Positions 1 through 4,435 of a stretch of 5,832 nt of DNA are shown here, in pieces. The stretch is from Microbacteriaceae bacterium (lineage in GTDB: Bacteria; Actinomycetota; Actinomycetes; Actinomycetales; Microbacteriaceae): assembly GCA_947453285.1 (NCBI GenBank), contig CANGGA010000063.1, forward strand, positions 1 to 5,832, given 5' to 3'. The position numbers and the translations under genes are program-made. The first letter of the stretch is position 1. Each line of letters starts with the position of its first letter. The notes beneath the pieces were generated by a model that had not been told where the DNA came from, searched no databases, and saw nothing but the letters and a program-made list of their open reading frames with translations.

Positions 1-15
1 GAGATCAACGAATGA
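1..15 (+). CDS. 3' end of an upstream gene, probably the partner sensor histidine kinase (partial)
   Basis: Reading from base 1, frame 1 gives Glu-Ile-Asn-Glu followed by TGA at 13-15. That TGA overlaps the regX3 start codon in an ATGA arrangement, typical of translationally coupled genes. The four residues cannot identify a protein. RegX3-type regulators are normally encoded directly downstream of their SenX3-type phosphate-responsive histidine kinase, so a senX3-like kinase is the natural guess. This is inference from context only; an untranslated leader is also possible. Confidence 0.4.
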   Translation, partial: EINE

Positions 16-692
16 CAAAAATCCTGGTTGTTGAAGACGAGCAAGGCCTTCGCGATCCGCTGGTTTACCTCTTGAAGAAAGAGGGCTACGAGGTTTGTGA
101 GGCCGCAGATGGCGATGAGGCCATCCGTGAATTCAGAGCTCAGAGCCCAGATCTGATTCTGCTCGACCTCATGTTGCCAAAGCGCAGCGGCAACGAGGTT
201 TGCCAAATCATTCGCCAAACCTCAAACGTTCGCATCATCATGTTGACCGCAAAAGACAGTCCAATCGACAAGGTCGTCGGACTCGAAATCGGTGCTGATG
301 ACTACGTGACCAAGCCATATGAGACACCAGAGTTGTTCGCACGCATCAAGGCCGTGCTTCGTCGCGGTGTCGAGCCGCAGGTTGAGGCAAGCAGCATTCT
401 CGAGGCTGGCACAGTGCGCATGGATGTTGAGCGTCACGAGGTCGAAGTCGATGGTCAACGTGTGCAGATGCCGTTGAAGGAATTCGAGTTGCTCGAGCTA
501 TTGCTAGAAAACGTGAATCGCGTTTTGACTCGCGGTCAGATCATCGATCGCGTCTGGGGAAGCGATTACTTCGGTGACACCAAGACCCTCGATGTGCACG
601 TAAAGCGCATTCGTTCAAAGATTGAGGCCGACCCTGCTCGTCCAAAGCACCTAGTCACCGTGCGTGGTCTCGGGTATAAATTCGAAGCCTAG
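12..692 (+). CDS. regX3: RegX3-like OmpR/PhoB-family response regulator
   Basis: A 226-residue cytoplasmic DNA-binding response regulator. Residues 1-118 form the receiver domain: acidic pair E8/D9, phospho-acceptor D52 in LLDLMLP, switch T79, Y98 and K101 in the DDYVTKPY motif. Residues about 128-225 form the winged-helix output domain with PLKEFELLELL, the recognition-helix segment GDTKTLDVHVKRIRSKIE, and the closing VRGLGYKFE wing. Length and sequence closely match M. tuberculosis RegX3 as I recall it (227 aa), including KVVGLEIGADDYVTKPY and the RVLTRGQIIDRVWG block. In that family the regulator controls phosphate-starvation genes under kinase SenX3. The ATG overlaps the stop of the preceding gene (ATGA), so it is probably co-transcribed with its kinase and has no promoter in this window. 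The last codons and the stop lie inside a palindrome that probably ends the transcript. The RegX3 name is strongly supported by sequence; the phosphate role is inferred from family. Confidence 0.9.
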   Translation: MTKILVVEDEQGLRDPLVYLLKKEGYEVCEAADGDEAIREFRAQSPDLILLDLMLPKRSGNEVCQIIRQTSNVRIIMLTAKDSPIDKVVGLEIGADDYVTKPYETPELFARIKAVLRRGVEPQVEASSILEAGTVRMDVERHEVEVDGQRVQMPLKEFELLELLLENVNRVLTRGQIIDRVWGSDYFGDTKTLDVHVKRIRSKIEADPARPKHLVTVRGLGYKFEA

Positions 693-702
693 GCTTCGAA
701 TT
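679..702. terminator. Putative bidirectional terminator hairpin 1 (overlaps the regX3 stop)
   Basis: A perfect 24-bp palindrome: 10-bp stem arms AATTCGAAGC and GCTTCGAATT around a CTAG loop. The left arm encodes the last residues of RegX3 (Phe-Glu-Ala) and the loop contains its TAG stop. There is no long U-tract on either strand, only A/T-rich flanks (TAAA / TTAAAT), as is common in Actinobacteria. Its position between two convergent genes fits termination in both directions. It could instead be a protein-binding palindrome. Confidence 0.6.
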
Positions 703-714
703 AAATGGGTACCG

Positions 715-730
715 CGAAGCTCAGGCTTCG
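715..730. terminator. Putative terminator hairpin 2
   Basis: CGAAGC (715-720) pairs with GCTTCG (725-730) around a TCAG loop. This is the second tandem copy of the same core, with a two-base loop change relative to copies 1 and 3. The loop therefore varies while the stem is kept, as expected if the RNA hairpin matters. The 6-bp stem is weak alone, but its right arm can also pair with the left arm of hairpin 1. Confidence 0.45.
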
Positions 731-746
731 AATTAAATGGGTACTG

Positions 747-762
747 CGAAGCCTAGGCTTCG
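747..762. terminator. Putative terminator hairpin 3 (at the lipoprotein gene stop)
   Basis: A perfect 16-bp palindrome, CGAAGC-CTAG-GCTTCG, starting two bases past the minus-strand TAA at 767-765. For minus-strand transcription this is the first hairpin met after the lipoprotein gene, so it is the best placed of the three for that transcript. No U-tract follows. Confidence 0.5.
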
Positions 763-764
763 AA

Positions 765-1256
765 TTATGGCGTTGGTGTTGGGGCCGGCGCAATAACGCC
801 CATGCTGTTTACTAGTGGCGCATACTGCGCGAAGGTTCCATCAAGAACCGGAACGGTCTTGGCAACGATGTGGTGGCCGTGCACGAACGTAACCTGAGCC
901 AACGAACCAGCCTTTGCAGCCAAACCGGCAAGTGGCAAAGCGTTGCGGCCGTTGAAGCCGATGTCTAGCTTCTCGCCGGCGTTTAGGTGCTGTGCATATT
1001 CCTGGCCAGCGACCTGAATGCTCACGTCTTCAGCTGAATCGCCTGTGTTGATGAGGCTGCCGAAGAGCGCGGTCTGGCCGGCAGGGGTGACCAAGATGAA
1101 AATGTTTCGGGCCTCGACTGGGCCCACGGTTGCGTCGGTGCCATCGCCGGGGGTGTAAACCTTCATGGTTGCAACTGGGCTGAAGAATGCGCACCCGGTG
1201 GTGCCAATCAAAACAGATGCTGCGATTGCTACTGCTGCGAACTTACGGTTTAACAA
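765..1256 (-). CDS. Small predicted lipoprotein, LpqE-like by synteny and architecture
   Basis: A predicted 163-residue exported lipoprotein of unknown function. The chosen start is TTG at 1256: it follows GGGAG (1262-1266) by 5 nt and gives a textbook signal peptide, MLNRK, then a hydrophobic stretch to residue 18, then GTTGC with C22 as the lipidated cysteine (position -3 is Thr, so the lipobox is not ideal). Longer starts exist (ATG at 1313 or 1403) but lack a ribosome site and run into the carD promoter or gene. The mature part is about 142 residues, looks beta-rich, and has N70-TGD, a short HGHH at 126-129, VPVLDG at 135-140 and a Pro/Thr tail (APAPTPTP). Divergence from a carD-ispDF-cysS-rlmB operon matches lpqE in M. 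tuberculosis. The pattern NTGD ... G-x-x-x-x-VTF ... VPV faintly recalls PCuAC-type copper-chaperone folds, but the family's His/Met copper motif is not visible. The gene ends in the tandem hairpin array. Confidence 0.78.
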   Translation of the reverse strand: MLNRKFAAVAIAASVLIGTTGCAFFSPVATMKVYTPGDGTDATVGPVEARNIFILVTPAGQTALFGSLINTGDSAEDVSIQVAGQEYAQHLNAGEKLDIGFNGRNALPLAGLAAKAGSLAQVTFVHGHHIVAKTVPVLDGTFAQYAPLVNSMGVIAPAPTPTP

Positions 1257-1261
1257 TTTTT

Positions 1262-1266
1262 CTCCC
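1262..1266 (-). promoter_or_regulatory. Ribosome binding site that fixes the TTG start of the lipoprotein gene
   Basis: On the minus strand GGGAG lies 5 nt before TTG at 1256-1254. No other candidate start in this frame (ATG 1313, GTG 1268, ATG 1403) has a comparable Shine-Dalgarno sequence, and only the TTG start gives a short, positively charged signal-peptide N-terminus. Confidence 0.65.
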
Positions 1267-1319
1267 ACGGATGAGGCCAACCCGCCTAGTTTACCCTTGG
1301 AATAAGGGGTCATCCGTGG
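1265..1319. promoter_or_regulatory. 10-bp perfect inverted repeat in the divergent control region (possible operator)
   Basis: CCACGGATGA (1265-1274) and TCATCCGTGG (1310-1319) are exact reverse complements separated by 35 bp, with centres 45 bp apart. Read toward each gene, the same TCATCCGTGG lies just before the carD -10 hexamer on one side, and merges into the ribosome site of the lipoprotein gene on the other. The right arm fills most of the carD -35/-10 spacer. This suits a regulator acting on both genes, but no known operator is recognised. Confidence 0.55.
1288..1293 (-). promoter_or_regulatory. Candidate -10 element for the lipoprotein gene
   Basis: TAAACT on the minus strand fits the loose actinobacterial TANNNT pattern and would place the transcript start about 25 nt before the TTG codon. 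No convincing -35 is seen 16-18 bp upstream. It lies only 4 bp from the carD -35 hexamer, so the two divergent promoters would overlap and compete. Weak call. Confidence 0.3.
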
Positions 1320-1325
1320 TAAAAT
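1297..1325 (+). promoter_or_regulatory. Promoter of the carD-ispDF-cysS-rlmB operon
   Basis: TTGGAA (1297-1302) and TAAAAT (1320-1325) are separated by exactly 17 bp: 4/6 and 5/6 matches to the sigma70/SigA consensus. A start near 1332 would give a leader of about 20 nt before the carD ATG. It is the only good promoter seen upstream of the four plus-strand genes. The spacer contains the right arm of the inverted repeat. Confidence 0.7.
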
Positions 1326-1351
1326 CGTGGTTTCGAAGGGAATTCCTCCAC

Positions 1352-1840
1352 ATGAACATTGAAGTCGGCGAGACTCTCGTTTACCCGCACCACGGAGCTG
1401 CAAAGATCGTAAAGATCGAGAACCGTGAATTTGCGGGCGAGAAGCAAAAGCACCTTCAACTCAAGGTCACCCAGGGTGATTTGCTCATTTGGGTGCCATT
1501 TTCGAAGATTGACGCCGTAGGCATCCGTGCGGTTATCGACAACAAGGGCGTCAAGAAGGTCATCGAGATTCTTCAGGCCGAGTTTGTCGAAGAGCCGACC
1601 AACTGGTCACGCCGCTACAAGGCAAACCTAGAGAAGCTGCAGTCTGGCGATGTAAACAAGAACGCCGAGGTTGTTCGCGACCTGTGGCGCCGCGACCAAG
1701 ACCGTGGCCTTTCAGCCGGTGAGAAGCGCATGTTGGCTAAGGCCCGACAGATTTTGATCTCTGAGCTAGCGCTAGCCAAGAAGTTTGACGAAGAAAAGGC
1801 CGGAGCCTTTCTAGACACCCAGCTGGCAGGCAAGAAGTAG
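1352..1840 (+). CDS. carD: CarD-family RNA polymerase-binding transcription regulator
   Basis: A 162-residue cytoplasmic protein, the same length as M. tuberculosis CarD. CarD binds the RNA polymerase beta subunit and the upstream fork of the promoter bubble, stabilising or destabilising open complexes at rRNA and many other promoters. The N-terminal RNAP-interaction (Tudor-like) domain covers residues 1 to about 55, with VGETLVYPHHGAA, R25 and QGDLLIWVP. The helical DNA-binding domain follows, with EEPTNWSRRYKANLEKL, DVNKNAEVVRDLWRRDQ and GLSAGEKRMLAKARQIL. W85, the residue that wedges into the bubble in mycobacteria, is present. Position 47 is Trp, where the mycobacterial protein has an RNAP-contacting Arg. 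ATG 1352 gives the family's usual N-terminus, and GAAGGG lies 11 nt upstream; the longer open frame from 1187 runs back through the promoter and is rejected. It is the first gene of its operon, with ispDF starting 4 nt after the stop. Identification is firm. Confidence 0.95.
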   Translation: MNIEVGETLVYPHHGAAKIVKIENREFAGEKQKHLQLKVTQGDLLIWVPFSKIDAVGIRAVIDNKGVKKVIEILQAEFVEEPTNWSRRYKANLEKLQSGDVNKNAEVVRDLWRRDQDRGLSAGEKRMLAKARQILISELALAKKFDEEKAGAFLDTQLAGKK

Positions 1841-1844
1841 CCAA

Positions 1845-3017
1845 ATGACCAGACGCGATCTAGCGGTGATCGTTGTCGCTGCTGGTCGCGGTGAGCGATT
1901 GAAGGCGTCAGCGCCTAAGGCCTTTGTTGAAATCAATGGGCAAACAATTCTCGAACATTCACTTTCACCTTTGTCGACTCTTGCCGATTTGGCTCAGGTC
2001 GTGATTGCAGCACCATCGACTCACCTGGCCGAAGCCACCGAAATTGCCAATTCAGTTTTAAGCACCGATGCCACTCTCGACGTGGTGGTTGGTGGCGACA
2101 CTCGTCAGCAGTCAATCGCGAACGCGCTCGCGGTAATCAGTGACGATATTGAAATAGTTTTGGTTCACGATGCCGCTCGCGCATTTGCATCTGCTTCGCT
2201 TTTTGAGCGCATTATTTCTGCGGTTCGTTCGACTCGCGCTTCTGTTGTTCCTGCGCTCGAAATCGCAGACACCATCAAGCGAGTCTCTGGCAGCGAAGTT
2301 CTAGAGACGGTTGACCGCTCAGCACTTCGAAGCGCGCAAACTCCTCAGGGTTTTATCGCAGCCGACTTGAAGCGTGCATATGCAAATGCCGGCGACGACT
2401 TCACAGACGATGCCGCGCTTATGCAATCGCAAGGAAAGAAAGTTTCATTCGTGGCTGGTGAAGTCGAAGCCGCGAAGATCACAACACCAGACGACCTGAG
2501 CGGTGTGCTCTCACGACTCAATGGCCCAGGCCGCACCGGCATCGGGGTAGACGTTCATCGTTTCTCGGCTGACGCCACGAAAAAGCTCTTTCTTGGCACC
2601 ATCGAGTGGCCTGGCGTGCCTGGCCTAGATGGCCACAGCGACGGCGACGCAGTTTCGCACGCTATCGTCGACGCCCTGCTATCGGCTGCCGGACTCGGCG
2701 ACATCGGCAGCAACTTCGGTGTTGACCGCCCAGAGTTTGCCGGTGCAAACGGCAGCGTCTTTTTAACCGAGACCGTGCGCATGGTTCGAGCCGCCGGCTT
2801 CGAAATTGTGAACGCATCGGTTCAGATCATCGGCAACCGCCCAAAGGTTTCGACCAAGCGAGCAGAGGCAGAGACCGCGCTAACCAAATTGGTTGGCGCA
2901 CCGGTAACGGTCGGGGCAACCACCACAGACGGACTCGGTTTCTTGGGCAATGACGAGGGTGTCGCGGCTGTGGCATCCGCGTTGATAAATAAGGTCGAAG
3001 CTAGGCTTGGCTCGTGA
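1845..3017 (+). CDS. ispDF: Bifunctional IspD-IspF: MEP cytidylyltransferase and MEcPP synthase
   Basis: A 390-residue fusion catalysing two steps of the MEP isoprenoid pathway. The IspD half (residues 1 to about 222) makes CDP-methylerythritol from MEP and CTP. It keeps AAGRGERL with R18, K25, GGDTRQQS, VHDAAR at 107-112, T143, R158, TPQGF and K211, matching the E. coli catalytic and CTP-binding residues. After a linker of only about 8 residues, the IspF half (about 231-390) cyclises CDP-ME2P to MEcPP. It has the zinc ligands D236 and H238 (DVHRF) and H272 (GHSDGDAVSHAI), plus TTTDGLGF at 359-366. Both domains look complete. IspE, the enzyme between these two steps, is not in the window. The gene sits 4 nt after carD with a weak GAAG ribosome site spanning the carD stop region, and overlaps cysS by 4 nt, so it probably depends on translational coupling. 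In M. tuberculosis the two enzymes are separate neighbouring genes; the fusion probably arose by loss of the intervening stop. Confidence 0.95.
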   Translation: MTRRDLAVIVVAAGRGERLKASAPKAFVEINGQTILEHSLSPLSTLADLAQVVIAAPSTHLAEATEIANSVLSTDATLDVVVGGDTRQQSIANALAVISDDIEIVLVHDAARAFASASLFERIISAVRSTRASVVPALEIADTIKRVSGSEVLETVDRSALRSAQTPQGFIAADLKRAYANAGDDFTDDAALMQSQGKKVSFVAGEVEAAKITTPDDLSGVLSRLNGPGRTGIGVDVHRFSADATKKLFLGTIEWPGVPGLDGHSDGDAVSHAIVDALLSAAGLGDIGSNFGVDRPEFAGANGSVFLTETVRMVRAAGFEIVNASVQIIGNRPKVSTKRAEAETALTKLVGAPVTVGATTTDGLGFLGNDEGVAAVASALINKVEARLGS

Positions 3018-4435
3018 GCGCGCCCATGCAGCTAAGTCTTTATGACTCAAAGCGCCAAGAAAAAATTTCTTTCAAGTCGATTGCCGACGGCGAAGTTGGC
3101 ATCTATGTCTGTGGTCCAACCGTTCAGAGCGCACCGCACGCAGGTCACCTTAGAAGCGCTTTGGTTTATGACGTGATGAGCAACTGGATGACCGCTCTCG
3201 GCTATCGCGTAACTCTCGTGCGCAACGTGACCGACATCGACGACAAGATTCTCGAAAATGCCAAGCAGCAGTCAATCGATTGGCAGATTTTGGCCAAGAC
3301 CGAAGAGGCAAAGTTCTCGTCTGCATATGCACAGATCGCAATCGCGCCGGCAACCATCGAACCGCACGCCACCGAGCACATCGAGGGCATGCTGCGAATC
3401 ATCGCTTCGTTGATTGAACGCGGTCACGCCTACCAGGCAACCGATGGCTCGGCGAATGTTTACTTTGCCACTGGCAGCTGGTCGGCATACGGCGAGCTAA
3501 CCAATCAAAAGCTCGAAGACATGGATGGCAGCGACGAAACCGCAGCCGGCAAGCGTGCACCGCACGACTTTGCGCTCTGGAAGGCCGCCAAGCCTGGCGA
3601 GCCAGAGACAGCCGCCTGGCAGTCGCCATGGGGGCTCGGCCGCCCTGGTTGGCACATCGAATGCAGCGCGATGTCGACAGATGCACTAGGCGAGAACTTC
3701 GATATTCATGGCGGCGGGCTCGACCTGCGTTTTCCGCATCACGAAAATGAGTTGGCTCAATCGCGTGCTGCCGGTTTTGAATATGCAAACTACTGGGTTC
3801 ACAACGGCTTGGTGAACTCTAACGGAACCAAGATGTCGAAGTCGCTCGGCAACTTTGTTTCTGCAGAAGATCTGTTTGCGCAAGACCCGCGCGGTCTCGC
3901 GATTCGCTATTACCTTTTGACCGCACAATATCGAGCAAACCTCGAATATCACGACGGCATCATCGATGAAGCCAAGGCGAATATCGAACGCATCGAAAAC
4001 TTTTTGCGCCGCTCTATCGATGCTGGTGTCGATGTGTCAGCAGGGCAAGACTCGGCGGCGACTCTGACCTTGTTTGGCGACAAGTTTGCAGAGGCAATGA
4101 ACGACGATCTAAACGTGCCTGCGGGGCTCGCAATCTTGCACGAATCGATTCGCGAAGGCAACGCCGCAATCGACGCACGTGAACTCGTTGCTGCAGAACA
4201 CGCTGCCACTCGAGTTGCCAGCATCTTGAATGTGTTGAACATTAACCCGTTGGCACCACACTGGGCTCGCAAGGTAGAGATCGACGAGGTTCTCGTGCAC
4301 AAACTAATCGACGACAGAAACGCGGCTCGTGCCCGCAAAGATTTCGCGGCGGCAGACGCCATCCGTGATGAATTGACCAAGATGGGCGTATCAATCGAAG
4401 ACGCCGCAGAGAAAACCAATTGGAGCGTTAACTAA
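3014..4435 (+). CDS. cysS: Cysteine--tRNA ligase
   Basis: A 473-residue class I aminoacyl-tRNA synthetase that charges tRNA-Cys with cysteine. The Rossmann catalytic domain carries the HIGH-type signature HAGH at 42-45 and KMSKS at 273-277. The zinc that selects cysteine is held by C33 (YVCGPT), C217 (ECSAM), H242 and E246 (FPHHENE); all four match the E. coli ligands. NVTDIDDKI at 71-79 and RPGWHIECSAM are also typical. The C-terminal DALR-type and anticodon-binding part runs from about 345 to the end (WSVN). Length and KMSKS fit CysS rather than the related mycothiol enzyme MshC, which is shorter. The start is GTG at 3014, overlapping the ispDF stop as GTGA, with AGG 8 nt upstream; ATG at 3026 is possible but has no ribosome site. 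The stop shares one base with the rlmB start (TAATG). Confidence 0.95.
   Translation: MSAPMQLSLYDSKRQEKISFKSIADGEVGIYVCGPTVQSAPHAGHLRSALVYDVMSNWMTALGYRVTLVRNVTDIDDKILENAKQQSIDWQILAKTEEAKFSSAYAQIAIAPATIEPHATEHIEGMLRIIASLIERGHAYQATDGSANVYFATGSWSAYGELTNQKLEDMDGSDETAAGKRAPHDFALWKAAKPGEPETAAWQSPWGLGRPGWHIECSAMSTDALGENFDIHGGGLDLRFPHHENELAQSRAAGFEYANYWVHNGLVNSNGTKMSKSLGNFVSAEDLFAQDPRGLAIRYYLLTAQYRANLEYHDGIIDEAKANIERIENFLRRSIDAGVDVSAGQDSAATLTLFGDKFAEAMNDDLNVPAGLAILHESIREGNAAIDARELVAAEHAATRVASILNVLNINPLAPHWARKVEIDEVLVHKLIDDRNAARARKDFAAADAIRDELTKMGVSIEDAAEKTNWSVN
4422..4425 (+). promoter_or_regulatory. Ribosome binding site of rlmB inside the end of cysS
   Basis: GGAG lies 9 nt before the rlmB ATG and is formed by the last Trp-Ser codons of cysS (TGG AGC). 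With the TAATG stop-start overlap it supports translational coupling and the choice of ATG 4435. Confidence 0.6.

Larger units (their letters stand above)
683..770. repeat. 32-bp tandem repeat, about 2.7 copies, between convergent genes
   Basis: Copies start at 683, 715 and 747. The unit begins CGAAGCCTAGGCTTCG and continues AATTAAATGGGTACYG. Copies 1 and 2 differ at only three positions (CT to TC in the loop, C to T near the end). Copy 3 matches through AATTA, then lacks two bases (AATTATGG instead of AATTAAATGG), where the stop codon of the minus-strand lipoprotein gene sits. Each unit holds a self-complementary core. The array fills the whole gap between regX3 and the lipoprotein gene, extends a few codons into the end of regX3 and touches the other gene's stop. 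The near identity suggests recent duplication by slippage. Confidence 0.9.

Noticed and set aside
683..770. CRISPR-like array
   Set aside because: The repeats are directly tandem with no unique spacers and a 32-bp period containing a palindrome; no cas genes.
1187..1351. Upstream extension of the carD reading frame by 55 codons
   Set aside because: It runs through the carD promoter and the start of the divergent lipoprotein gene; the family N-terminus and length (162 aa) fit ATG 1352.
1257..1403. Longer starts for the minus-strand lipoprotein (ATG 1403 or ATG 1313)
   Set aside because: They overlap carD or its promoter, have no ribosome site, and would bury the signal peptide behind 24-49 extra residues.
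3949..4419. 156-codon open frame on the minus strand inside cysS
   Set aside because: Antisense to conserved CysS sequence, Ser/Ala-rich, no ribosome site and no recognisable motif.
3014..4435. MshC (mycothiol cysteine ligase) instead of CysS
   Set aside because: The 473-residue length, KMSKS motif and C-terminal anticodon-binding region fit CysS.
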